Source: Schistocephalus solidus (Eukaryota; Platyhelminthes; Cestoda; Diphyllobothriidea; Diphyllobothriidae). Taken from it: a DNA stretch of 64,000 nt. Made by a program: the position numbers and the translations under genes. Positions within the stretch are counted from its first letter, which is position 1. The number at the start of each line of letters is the position of its first letter. The DNA lies in assembly GCA_017591395.1 (NCBI GenBank), contig WEDG01001518.1:248001-312000 (forward strand). The letters are read 5' to 3'. The notes below the pieces were generated by a model. That model saw only the letters and a list, made by a program, of their open reading frames with translations, searched no databases and had not been told where the DNA came from. Shown in pieces: positions 30,001 to 37,394 of this stretch.

Positions 30001-33000
30001 CCTTCCTGCGTGTACACTTTTCATTTAGGAGTAAACGTGCATGTCTACCTAGGTATGCCGTTTGCTGACCAACACCTTCTTCCGCCTTTCGATGCGGGCG
30101 AAGGCCACGTGGATGCACCCTCGGTCGCGGCGCTGGCATCTGCTGGACTATGTTCTCGTCCGGAGGCGAGATCGACAGGACGTGCTGGTAACCAAGGCGA
30201 TCCGCGATGCCTATGTTTGGACAAATCACCGCCTCTTCATCTCCCAGATGAGGCTCCGACTGCAACCCCGACGTAGGCCTCAAGGTAAGAGGCCGCCAGG
30301 TAAGTTAAATACTCTTTTATTACACCAGACCACACCGTCAATCCAGTGTATGTGCTGTGTGTGTCGAGTGGCTGACCAATGGACTGGGAGGCAGACGGCG
30401 ATGGCTCCTCCATATCCCCCGAGTAAGTGAATCCTTGTGTGTGCGTTATGGGGGCCAGGTCGTGCTGTGGCGCGCGAAGACGGGTACGCCGACCCGTCAG
30501 CCAATGCGCCCACTCCCACATTAGACAACTGACTGGCTCGGATGGTGGTCTGATTGTTGGGGTGGGGGAGAGATTGAGGTCAACAGCTCAGCGCATTTTT
30601 CTCACTAACAACAATCTGACGCGCTTGAAACTATCAGGTACGCTAAAAGCCGTGGCTTGGAAGGTTGCCAACTGACGGGATAACTCGGACCGCGTGGTCA
30701 GCCCAATGTGGGTTTTGTGCGGAGTGGCTGACTGGCTGACTGAGAGTCAGGCTGCAATGGCTCCTTCTTAATGTGGCCTTTATGGCACTCCCACTCCGTG
30801 GGATCCGAGTCAGGTGTGGTGGTACACCCAGGGGTGGCTCCGGTCGCGCAAGCCACCTGCGCCCTCTCCCATCTCCGGTCTTTTTGACTCTGTCTTGAAA
30901 CCGGGCTCAGGTGGGGGAGGAGGAGAGAGCGGTAGCTGCATCGCGAAGCTACTATCACTTAAAACTAATTCACGCGCAAGTCACCTCCCTGCACCACCTG
31001 GTGTGGAGCATACGGAGGACCTCGTTGAAATCGACGGTCGAACTCACTATGCCGTTTGCCGAACTGTCGTAATAAACATTGTCGCATGAGAGCTAATCCT
31101 GTGAACATTGAGACCAGCCATCGTGCCACTGAATTAAAGTACCTTTGAGCGTTTTCCATCTAAGTGCGAACCTGCGCGAACCACACTTACGCACGGGTGG
31201 TGTCAAAGTTCGGGGCAGCAAACATATGTTTACTGAAAAAGTTAACTGTGTCGTCAACAGTGTCTGCTTGGTGCCGCACACGCGAGTAGTCTTTTTGCGT
31301 TTTCTCCTTCGACTGACTGACTAGAGCGGGGTACGCTATCAGCACTTGATCTCCTCCTCCTCCTTCTCTTCCCACATTTCCAGCAGACCAGCGTTCCTGC
31401 TAATCCTGTGTGACTATGTCTCAAAATTTTGTTCACTCCTCAGACATGTGAGCGATGTTTTACTTTTGTCCTTTCTATGTGATGTCCTGGTAGGGCACGG
31501 TTATAAACACTTCGTCTTACAGGTGAATTTACGTTTAAGTCTAAGGGATTAGGCTAACGATTGGGAGTTTTACAGTATGGGATATGGTTAAAGTTAGGGA
31601 ACAGGAATATGTACCCGCAGTGGGAATTTAGCACGGCTCATCTGCAAAACGGGGGATATGTATACCAATCTCCAAATCGTTTTCGGATTATCCTATAGCC
31701 CCTCCCTGTGTATAAGTCACCTTAAGGAATAGGTTTAATGCTAACGCCTAGCTTTCAAATGATACTGTCGTTTGCTACGTGACGTACAGATGGTCCGCGA
31801 AGACAGTGAAACAGGTCTGAGAACCTTTCGATCGAACAAACAAAAAGGCGACTATCTGATTTCTGTCTGATGGTGAGAGGATAGATTCAACACGTTTCAC
31901 TTTAACACCTACGTTTAACCACCGGACCCGAAGTTGTGCAGGACAACGACAAGGCCCGCGGTTTGGTAGCGTTTGCAAGTGCCACTTTGTTATTCCCCTA
32001 GGAAAGCAAAAAATACGACTTTTCAAGCTCTTGTGGTGCAAAACCCGACCAACTGGCAGCTCACACAAGAAGGCTAGGTGTGCCTGTGTGCCGGAGATGA
32101 CATGGGGAAAAACACCACTCAAAGTTGCTTTTAAAGTGTGGAACCTAGAGCAGCATGAGTGACTAAATAACCCGCTGACCATGGACAGGGGCTTAGAACG
32201 GACGGGCAAAGGAGACTGATCTTTTCCCGTTGTTAGCTCGTGTAGGAGCTGGCAAAATAACGATGAAATATTTTTTTCGGTGTTTCTGGAACCTGTGTGT
32301 GTTTGGTTGGCAGAGCATTGAGCTCAAGGACCACTGGATGTGGTTCAACCTTCAGGGCTTTTTGGTCCTGGTACAGGGTACGGCTAGTCGGCAACGGCCA
32401 TTCCAGTCTGTAGTGTCGTTCTCCGTGTAACTATCTTTATTCTTTATTACCCACTATTATGTTATCATAAACCTGACTCTAAAGTAGATAGCTAAAGCAA
32501 ACTGAAACGTCCATTTGCCGATCGTCCGTTAGGTAAGATTGATGCACGTCACTTTCACCACCATCCTCAGGAAAGTATGGGAGACAAAAGCTGCTGCAAG
32601 ATGTGCAAATACTTAATCAACAATTCATTCTACTCTAATTACTCAATACTTGAACGCGATAAGTTCCTTGCTACCAAAAAAGGGTTCGGTAGACAACAGC
32701 TTTTGCCGTGCTTATAAAATAAAGTGAATGGTTCCATAGTAAAAAGTAAGAAGCAATAATAAAAATATGTTAGGCGGAGGAGTTCATTGTTTTTTTAAGC
32801 TTCGAGTTCTACTGGAATCCAATGACTGGAAAGGGAAGCAAACAGCCTCCTAAAATTCCAAACAAAGGAGCGAAACGCCTCTTGCGTCCGCAAAAGCAAA
32901 CCAACTGGAATTTGTTTCAAAATCAACTGAACCACCGCGTCGACGTCCACCGGCTGCATGCATGAGTGTGCCTGTTGTTCAAGTTAATTAGAAGACGGAC

Positions 33001-36000
33001 ATGTAATAATACGGCTGACGATCTCCTCTGGTTGTGCAAAAAGTCTTCGTGAAAATTTAAATGATGCAGTATTGGTTAATGTATGACGGTGATGCTGGAC
33101 TTGCATGGCGTGTCAAGGCAAAACTGGAAACCTGCCATTTCGAATCAGTGGGGCGGAAAATATATTTTGCTTCTGTGAATATCTTAACTTTTCGTAGCCA
33201 GATTTCAATCAGTATTGCTGGTTACAAGTGTGTTTGCCTCAGAAACGATTCAAAGCCGTTTGGCCATGCTGCAGTAATGTTCTGGCAGCGCGGCTGGACG
33301 ATGCGCGGCAAGATCCGGTGTACTTCGCGGGTCTCTTTAAATACAAATGGACTGCGTTGTTATGGGGTCCACAGAGGTAAGCAGCTCAAACTGACGGGTC
33401 GCACTGATACGTTAGACCCGAACGTGTGCCGCACTAAACAGACCTGACTCGATGTTAAACTAGCACGATGTGCTAGAAGATGTCGCTTGGAAGGCTGTCA
33501 ACGAGTAAAATATCTGGACACTGGCTGTCACGGCTCTTAAACTGACCTTCATGCAGCCTACCGTAGTAAGTCTCAACTAGCGGATGAGAGGTAAATAAGG
33601 CGGGTTTCCGACAACAACCTCTTTGCCCTGGCAGCCTGAGTTACACGATATACAGCTCGATAAAACTCGCCTTATTTATTCAACCAGTGAAGGTCCTGGA
33701 ATATTCTGGCCCCTGGAGTTCTGGTCGTAAAGCTGCTGCTACTCGCAGGAGAACCCCATCGCGGAAAAAAATAGTGTTCAGCTGGTCATTTATTGCACCG
33801 CGTGAGTGAGCAAAGGCATCGCATTTGGGTGATTATGCAGCGCAGTCTGGCGATTGGTAAATGGCTTGTTTACGCCTCTCTTTCGCCTTCGGTAGTGACC
33901 AGCCTATCTCCTTTCTCCGTACCACTTCCACGCGTGAGATTCGGTACGTGTGGAATGAGTGAGCAGCACGTAAACGGGATTCCACCACGTCGTTCACATG
34001 GGTCGTCTTGACCCCTTTTGCTTTTGGAAAATGCCGAGAATGGGAATTCGCTAGTTCGTCCTCGGAACGGTAGTGAACTTGATCGACAGCGATAGACTAG
34101 GCACCACATGGGAACTAGCGACAGTCTATGAAACTTTCATTGAGAAAATCGGTCAGGAGATGCCAAAAAATATACAAATTGATTAAGCGAAGTTAGGTAT
34201 CCTTTGATTTTGGAATTTGGTGGAGCTGGGAAGAAAGCATGGGAGAATAATTGGCCCATTATCGAAGCTCATGTGGAGCCGGAGTTTCAAAAATTCAGAA
34301 AAACAACGAAATAAATTGATTTTCATGTCACACGGGGGAGGTTCAGTTACGCATGTTTTATAAAGCTAAGAGATAATTCGCAAGATTACATTGTGTTCAC
34401 CTAATAAATAGCCCGAGATCAAATGGGAATATGGAACTCAATGGCGAAGGCCTTTTCCCCTTAAGAAAGTGACTTAAACTGACTTACTCAAACCATTAAT
34501 TAATATCCTAAAATAATGAAGTTAAAAGTTTTGTTTTCTAACTAAGAACCATTAAGGTGACGAAGTTAATAAAGTGGGTGTTACTAAAAAAATAAATGTC
34601 AAGGATTGCACAATATCTAAACAAATTCAGTAAAACACGCAGAATCATGTGCGCACGTAGGGGTCACCTGAAACTGGTCTTATGAATGAGCCAAAGGAAG
34701 GACGTAAACGGAATTGGTCAAAAACTGCTAACAGAAAGCTTTTGGTCAGGTTGACAAAAACAGCCACGAGGTGACACGTTAAGACAAGAAAGCACAAAAT
34801 GAGAACATGCAATGCGACAATGTTTGTCTAAAGTCAGCGACACCTTGTTCCGGGTGTGCTCGGGCTTGAACCTACTAAATCAGTGCGATTTCCGTGAGCT
34901 CCAAAGTCCGGACTCTGGCTCCTGAACAGTCGAAGCTTTTAGCCTGAGATAAGTACACTACTGTGCGCGTTGCAGATGTCGGCTATTACAAGCAGCGAGG
35001 AAGGTACGAGTGAGGACTCACTGGGCGCTCCAAGTTGTGAGAAAATCGTAAACAACCAAGAAGTTTCACTGGGTATCGGTTAACTTGCTGCAAGCCACTG
35101 GTCTCCAGTACCAGCGACTTAAATTCAAAATATACACAGGTAGTAAAGGATATAAAATCTGCATTGGGTGGATTGTCTCTATTCTAATGACTGTCAAATG
35201 GTGCGGTTGAGCAACCACCTCACACCAGGCGGCCACCCAGGTGTAAGTCAGCAGACAACATTGTGAAATGTATGTGTGAAAAAGAAGTAACTAACTTCAA
35301 CAAATTCTTCGATGCGGCCACCCGGGAATACACCGTGGATCTTCGGCCCGAGACCCTTCTCAGACAGGAGAGCGAAGATGACGGCGTCGAGAACAACCGA
35401 ATTCATGTTGCTGCGCAGGAGTTCACCATAGACACGGATAAACACTTTCTTTGGCACATGTTTGTCTATTGCGACTTCATCTTTCAGATAGCCAACATAG
35501 AGGTAATTACTGAGGCCTCCCCTGAAACGGCAGAAGGATAACAGTGTGTGAACAAAGGTAAAGCTGCAAATAATTTTGAAAGGTGATATTTCTGTCCAAA
35601 AATAAGAAGCCAAAGGAACCGCTCTTAAACTACAGAACGTACTTATGAAAAGCACACTACTATGTGAAGTGTTACGTTAAGGAAAGAGAAAACGGTAAGG
35701 AACACACTTGCAGGCAGCTTCTCGACTGTACGCATCTTCATAAAACCGATTGGGCGAAGTGACTAAGGGGTGGCTTTTCCTTTATGCAAATCAAATGCAG
35801 GTTTAAACGCCGTGGGATACTGCTGTAACCTAATCTGGAAAACCAGCGGACATGGGTTCGGTTTTCCGAAGTGACTTTAACTTTGCTAGAGGCAATTTCG
35901 GTTATCTCTATTGTGTGCTTAGCCCTCGAGGTTTTATGGACACGATTTAACCCAGTCAGACACTAGGCCAGTTTCGACAATAAACATTTGTTATCCCACT

Positions 36001-37031
36001 GTAGCAAGATTAGCGTGAGATAGTTAGGGGATAGGGGAATTGTAAAAGACACAAGTTCAATGGATTATACAGGCATCCGCAGTGCAGATTGGGCCACGGT
36101 AGATGCAATGGCTGAATGAAGTTCTCTTACGCACTGAGGGCTGGGATTCCTAATAAGATTCTCAGCAAGTAGTCGCCCCACATACCCCCTAGAATTTGTT
36201 TGGATTATAACAATAAAAATGAGCTTTCCAGTAGATTTTTGCCTACTTCCGTCCATTCGGAGTCCTTTTAAAACTTTGTCCTGCTAAGGGTTTTACACAC
36301 GCACATTTCAAAGGTACTCACTAGGGCGAGAAGCATTACTAACAACGACAAGAGAGATTGCGACGACCACCTCTGATTAAGCGACCGCTTGTGAGGGTTC
36401 CAGACCGAAGCCTCAAGGTTAAACGGAACGACCGTATTCCGTTCTGCCACCAGGCCAGAGCAGTGAATGGTAATTAGGATTTTCCACATAGAAAGAGCAA
36501 CACATAAAAGTCACGGGCTGGCTGCCTCTTCTGAGCAAATTTGTAGACTGCATTTGCACATTTGCTAGAAAATGAGGATGTTTCTGAAACTTACCAGTAA
36601 TGTTTTTAAAACAGCTGATAACCATAAAATGTGGGTAAATATGTTAAGCGGATTAGTATACAAGTAAAGAAGTGTCTTAAACTTTAAGGGTACCATCATT
36701 ACAGCCGCTATTCCGCGCACTTTGAAGTAAACCCGTTGCTCTATGTAGTCTTATGATATATATTAGCAAATTTACAGTGCAATTAGTACACAAATATTTA
36801 ACGTATTCGGGAATGAAACTCACCCTATTTCCTCGATGGTAATGTTTGTTGGGTTTGCCCAAGGTCCCATTAAGGACTTTGCACACTGCCTGCGGAGTTT
36901 GTCCAAAATGCACGATTTCAGAGAGTTAACTTCTTCTGGACAACTGGGAACTATAGCATCCAAACAGGGGACTTCTTCGTTGGTCTCCTTGAGTGACTCA
37001 AAATGATCTGGCATACTTATAACTCGATTTG
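5929..37031 (-). CDS. CHKA/CHKB-like: Choline kinase gene, five exons of a partial gene
   Basis: Choline kinase phosphorylates choline with ATP, the first step of the CDP-choline route to phosphatidylcholine, in the cytosol. Five minus-strand exons (37031-36824, 35521-35296, 14928-14603, 12180-12116, 6016-5929) join with matching phases (2, 0, 2, 1) and carry the family landmarks in order: [33 protein letters not shown], a [11 protein letters not shown] helix, FCHNDLQE and [11 protein letters not shown]. The GPK-x-GVFPGGR-x-EEF block and HNDLQE favour choline over ethanolamine kinase. About 300 codons are seen of a family usually near 400-460. The C-terminal part (the GFDIGNHF block onward) is not visible and probably lies left of position 1. 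Some 15 residues expected between exons 2 and 3 (the region after the EEF) are absent, so a small exon is likely hidden in the roughly 20-kb intron. Introns are loaded with transposons. Which paralogue this is cannot be told. Confidence 0.88.
6530..6800 (-). mobile_element. tRNA-derived SINE with degraded hammerhead-like segment
   Basis: On the minus strand, 6695-6628 reads like a tRNA gene: ACTCAATGGTTAGGGC (A-box-like), ATTGGACTTCTAACC (an anticodon arm like Arg-TCT) and GTCGCGAGTTCGAGCC (B box). About 40 nt further on comes a hammerhead-like stretch (CTGATTA, stem, AAGCCAGAAATGACCATT, CCAGTC) at 6596-6551, then a CTCCTTTGTCTTT tail. The core has G8 changed to T, so cleavage is unlikely in this copy. 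It sits upstream of kinase exon 5 on the same strand, within intron 4. Confidence 0.75.
6801..7489. other. Unassigned intronic sequence
   Basis: No recognisable gene. The sequence next to the SINE (6700-6800) has a motif, acgggacgagt, that recurs near the SINE copies at 59.5 kb and 60.1 kb, so the SINE unit may extend into it. A short direct repeat, gatcaacgtggagtaag, occurs at 7009-7042. Confidence 0.4.
7490..7800 (-). mobile_element. Diverged Penelope-type terminal repeat (pLTR-like)
   Basis: The minus strand carries CTGATGA (7551-7545), a 20-nt spacer and GAAAC (7524-7520), with the sequence CCATCATCAGAGA shared with the repeat at 16540-16600. Flanking similarity to that repeat is weak but collinear. 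No reverse-transcriptase frame adjoins it; the following 7800-8430 is unassigned, including a frame at 8306-8037 that I could not place. Confidence 0.35.
8430..10530 (-). pseudogene. LINE (RTE-like) copy L1, internally deleted
   Basis: On the minus strand a 5' leader (10530-10250) precedes an endonuclease frame starting at 10244 ([23 protein letters not shown] retained), which breaks near 9714. It is then picked up in other frames to 9430 and in the linker region ([29 protein letters not shown]) to about 8977. Traces of the start of the RT domain reach about 8900. The whole RT core is missing; the copy resumes with C2H2 fingers (8870-8470; one finger begins [13 protein letters not shown]). 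Several frameshifts make it non-coding. A GTAAGT donor-like site follows the endonuclease near 9436. It lies in kinase intron 4, in the gene's orientation. Confidence 0.8.
10531..12115. other. Unassigned intronic sequence
   Basis: No supported gene. A minus frame at 10809-10609 is rich in Lys, Tyr and Arg and looks protein-like, but has no family match that I recognise. The motif gcgaccgctt ... aaggttaaacgg near 11650-11690 recurs near 36380-36425, so an old dispersed repeat is likely. Confidence 0.35.
12116..12180 (-). CDS. CHKA/CHKB-like: Choline kinase exon 4 (HNDLQE catalytic loop)
   Basis: A short 65-nt exon with a good polypyrimidine acceptor (tttcctttgctttctag) before 12180 and donor A|GTAAGG after 12116. 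It completes the Arg codon of the previous exon and reads [24 protein letters not shown] carries the catalytic Asp and Asn of the phosphotransferase (Brenner-like) motif. It ends in phase 1 and the first two bases of the exon at 6016 turn it into Asn, giving LQENNLL where most relatives have LQEGN-I-L. Confidence 0.88.
12181..13559. other. Unassigned intronic sequence
   Basis: This is part of the 2.4-kb intron between kinase exons 3 and 4. No coding block or known repeat was recognised. Confidence 0.45.
13560..14350. mobile_element. MITE-like AT-rich repeat, copy 2
   Basis: The left end (atgactacttagtgattt, then atgcccttacaaatt and aaaatatattttatag, 13697-13748) is mirrored on the opposite strand by the right end (14212-14146: acttaagtagtattttttc, cgacgcccttataaattc, aatatattttctag). 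Outer segments (tgccggcttttaaac near 13640 and its mirror near 14270) extend the inverted repeat beyond 100 nt. Order and content match 2090-2880. No coding capacity. Nested in the intron between kinase exons 3 and 4. Confidence 0.6.
14603..14928 (-). CDS. CHKA/CHKB-like: Choline kinase exon 3 (LHSL helix with Ser/Pro-rich insert)
   Basis: Acceptor cagtcttccccag before 14928; donor AG|GTATGT after 14603. The exon (326 nt, phase 0 to 2) starts [15 protein letters not shown] and runs [16 protein letters not shown], matching the family helix IA-x2-MA-x-FH and the KEPxWLF-type segment. It ends [13 protein letters not shown](R), matching the helix just before the catalytic loop. Between these is a stretch of roughly 50 residues rich in Ser, Pro, Thr and Leu, longer than in vertebrate enzymes and probably a surface loop. 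The next exon supplies the last base of the Arg codon. Confidence 0.85.
14929..16539. other. Unassigned intronic sequence
   Basis: This is the beginning of the 20-kb kinase intron. No recognised element. The frame at 15901-16188 (plus) has no family features. Confidence 0.4.
16540..17225. repeat. Penelope-type terminal repeats in inverted pair
   Basis: The segment 16548-16625 is repeated in reverse complement at 17225-17105: both share gcctgatgtttc/gcctgacgtttc, tccatcatcag and aaaggtatt...gcccaggttttgcagtat. Each arm carries a hammerhead-like core on its own strand, CTGATGA, 19 nt, GAAAC (16583-16553 minus; 17153-17183 plus). Penelope-like elements are known to carry such pLTRs, often with hammerheads. 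The repeat lies directly 3' of the broken Penelope body at 17590-19290. Confidence 0.6.
17451..17475 (+). repeat. Homopolymer run of 25 G
   Basis: An uninterrupted G tract. It could form G-quadruplex structure and is also a place where assemblies err. It lies downstream of the Penelope coding remnants. Confidence 0.95.
17590..19290 (-). pseudogene. Penelope-like element, RT and GIY-YIG remnants
   Basis: Penelope-like elements encode a reverse transcriptase fused to a GIY-YIG nuclease. On the minus strand the N-terminal region ([14 protein letters not shown], 19160-19080; [14 protein letters not shown] near 18900) is followed by the RT block [13 protein letters not shown] (18480-18430), [12 protein letters not shown] (near 18290-18255) and [13 protein letters not shown] (near 18190), then the nuclease-side stretch [16 protein letters not shown] and [17 protein letters not shown] (17800-17690). 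TPMG is followed by Tyr-Tyr instead of the usual Ser-Pro, the YVDD block is gone, and stops and frameshifts are many. Dead copy inside the 20-kb kinase intron. Confidence 0.8.
19125..19545 (+). repeat. LINE-tail repeat A, copy with upstream segment B
   Basis: 19305-19545 matches the dispersed A repeat (ggtggcac, ctccggccgcgccagc, cttcttgactctgtcttgac, cgcaagtcactgtccctg, cgtcggactatgacggtcaa). It is preceded by segment B (19125-19245: ctggaccaacacgggg, cggcaggcgttatttgggtt), which recurs upstream of A at 26650-26790 and 63750-63860. The B segment overlaps the 5' edge of the Penelope remnant on the other strand. Confidence 0.65.
19546..22274. other. Unassigned intronic sequence
   Basis: No recognisable gene or repeat. 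Frames at 20386-20793, 20933-21217 and 21321-21665 lack family motifs; low confidence that any is coding. Confidence 0.4.
22275..22830 (-). repeat. LINE-tail repeat A, minus copy
   Basis: Near full-length A repeat on the minus strand: start side gacctcactctctccc (22720-22740), middle ggagccattgcagcctga and ctcagatcccacggag, end side accgtcgtagtccgacgatg (22285-22305). It follows the LINE at 23073-24930 in the same orientation, separated by a second partial A copy. The minus frame stays open through the A segment (see findings). Confidence 0.75.
22920..23070 (-). repeat. LINE-tail repeat A, partial, joined to LINE L2
   Basis: The minus strand reads from the LINE 3' end directly into ccgtggcttggaaggtt and then gactgagagtcaggctg-type sequence, the start of repeat A. 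This junction recurs at 58100-58150, 41880-41910 and 61577, so A behaves as the element's 3' end. Confidence 0.7.
23073..24930 (-). pseudogene. LINE (RTE-like) copy L2, internally deleted
   Basis: On the minus strand, a 5' leader (24930-24620) precedes the endonuclease in pieces: [17 protein letters not shown] near 24480, then 24407-24072 ([34 protein letters not shown]), then 24121-23798 ([29 protein letters not shown]). The GDFNAR site has become VDLYTR, losing the catalytic Asn. The copy then jumps to the RT thumb (23629-23370: [33 protein letters not shown]) and ends in C2H2 finger remnants ([17 protein letters not shown]). The RT palm is deleted. Lies in the 20-kb kinase intron, same strand as the gene. 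Confidence 0.85.
24931..26029. other. Unassigned intronic sequence
   Basis: No gene recognised. A minus frame at 25739-25356 (127 codons) has no family features and no convincing splice borders. Confidence 0.4.
26030..26250 (+). repeat. LINE-tail repeat A fragment with GA microsatellite
   Basis: A-repeat 3' half (ctctgtcatgacatcgggca, gcaagtcaccgcacctgca, gacggtcgaactgtc). The GA tract at 26103-26124 has expanded from the agagagagt present in other copies. Confidence 0.6.
26395..26800 (-). repeat. LINE-tail repeat A fragment plus segment B, minus
   Basis: 26395-26600 is the A 3' half in reverse orientation to the copy at 26030-26250, giving a small inverted pair 145 nt apart. 26650-26790 is segment B (gttaggcatttgttatggg, cgacccgtttaggggcc). 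Confidence 0.6.
26801..27132. other. Left flank of the large inverted repeat
   Basis: Unrecognised sequence with no match to the flank right of 33725, so the inverted duplication stops sharply at 27133. Confidence 0.5.
27133..29210 (+). repeat. Large inverted duplication, left arm
   Basis: About 2.08 kb that recurs in reverse complement at 31723-33725. The outer border is ccagaactccagg (27134) facing cctggagttctgg (33724). Inner borders are near agccttaaacatgttcctta (29191-29210) and taaggaataggtttaatgct (31723-31742). By eye the central kilobase differs at only a few percent, more at the outer edge. The left arm has about 81 extra bases near 29021-29101. Frames at 27824-27411 (minus, 137 codons) and 28784-29023 (plus) occur in both arms; I recognise no domain in them. 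Sits in the 20-kb kinase intron. Confidence 0.9.
29211..30059. other. Spacer of the inverted duplication, unassigned part
   Basis: No recognised gene. Short frames only. Confidence 0.45.
30060..30305 (+). pseudogene. LINE copy L3, endonuclease C-terminal fragment
   Basis: Reads [37 protein letters not shown] and [13 protein letters not shown], the C-terminal half of the RTE-type endonuclease, then a GTAAGT site (30301) and an abrupt switch to repeat A. TDHRL has become TNHRL, changing the catalytic Asp to Asn. 5'-truncated and RT-deleted insertion inside the spacer of the inverted duplication. Confidence 0.85.
30310..31085 (+). repeat. LINE-tail repeat A, long copy with doubled first module
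   Basis: Starts with a diverged first module (cccgagtaagtgaatcc, cgaagacgggtacgccgacc, near 30420-30500), then gaggtcaacagctcagcgca (30573), ccgtggcttggaaggttgcc (30650), ggctgcaatggctccttctt (30749) and the A 3' part to 31085. The module around ccgtggcttgga ... gagtcag occurs twice in full copies, as it does at 41895-42660. Confidence 0.8.
31086..31722. other. Spacer of the inverted duplication, unassigned part
   Basis: No gene recognised; lies between repeat A and the right arm. Confidence 0.45.
31723..33725 (-). repeat. Large inverted duplication, right arm
   Basis: Reverse complement of 27133-29210, about 2.0 kb. The plus-strand frame 33061-33447 is the counterpart of 27797-27411 with one visible residue change (Trp to Arg) over 128 codons. 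Relative to the left arm, about 81 bases are missing next to a ttcga repeat, as expected for a microhomology deletion. Confidence 0.9.
33726..35295. other. Unassigned intronic sequence
   Basis: Kinase intron 2, adjacent to exon 2. Searched for the missing IPSR-type small exon without success. Confidence 0.4.
35296..35521 (-). CDS. CHKA/CHKB-like: Choline kinase exon 2 (GGLSN / GPK-GVFPGGR block)
   Basis: The acceptor ctgccgtttcag precedes 35521 and a donor GTTAGT follows 35296. The exon encodes 75 residues from GGLSNYLY, the nucleotide-loop region of the N-lobe, through [12 protein letters not shown], then [18 protein letters not shown] and [16 protein letters not shown]. These blocks line up with the N-lobe of choline kinases, including the VFIR beta strand expected to carry the ATP-binding Arg and the acidic LSEKGLGP helix. 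The exon starts by completing a phase-2 codon and ends in phase 0. The family normally continues with an IPSR-x-L type stretch of about 15 residues, which is missing here. Confidence 0.88.
36824..37031 (-). CDS. CHKA/CHKB-like: Choline kinase exon 1 seen (N-terminal segment)
   Basis: An acceptor-like tract (ttttgtctattgtag) precedes 37031 and a strong donor GTGAGT follows 36824. I place a tentative start at the ATG at 37014-37012 ([15 protein letters not shown]), which would leave only 5' UTR upstream. The frame also stays open upstream through a SINE fragment, so an earlier exon or start cannot be excluded. The end of the exon reads [17 protein letters not shown] and matches the stretch preceding the GGLSN motif in choline kinases. 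It ends in phase 2 (GG), which joins exactly to the next exon to give EEIGGGLSN. Four Cys lie in the first 50 residues; no signal peptide is evident. Confidence 0.75.
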
Positions 37032-37149
37032 CTACAATAGACAAAATGGTTAGGTTAACCATGGGAAAAACTGAATGTCTTTCTGTCAATGTATATATAC
37101 ATTTAATCATCCGCATGCAAGTAAATAAAGGCAGAAAGACTAACGAAAA

Positions 37150-37250
37150 AGAAAAGGGGAACTGTAATGACAATTCCTGGCTTATTAGCCAGTCTGCCAT
37201 ATCTAGTCCCAGGTGTTGCAACACCCGAGAACCAGTCAATACAGACTGAC
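37150..37250 (-). mobile_element. SINE fragment (3' part)
   Basis: The minus strand reads ctaataagccaggaattgtc after a tggcagact segment and before agttcccc, aligning to the post-head region of the SINE family. The CTGATGA element is deleted, so no hammerhead core remains. It lies about 120 nt upstream of the acceptor of kinase exon 1. Confidence 0.5.
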
Positions 37251-37394
37251 GCACACGGCGCCCACTTATGGCGCAAACCTGCAATGAATATCGATTGTTA
37301 GGCATGTTGCATATTTGCTCAAGTCTAAAGACGACCTAGGAAAACAGTGTCAAAAATTTACTCAGCAAAGTTTCCTAACTTTCCCAAAGAACAT

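Noticed and set aside
27133..33725. Reading the inverted duplication as a read-folding artefact
   Set aside because: The arms differ at many single bases and by an 81-base indel, which a fold-back read of one molecule would not give.
35263..35541. Plus-strand 92-codon frame across the kinase exon 2 region
   Set aside because: It is the antisense shadow of kinase exon 2, whose minus-strand product has clear family motifs and splice borders.
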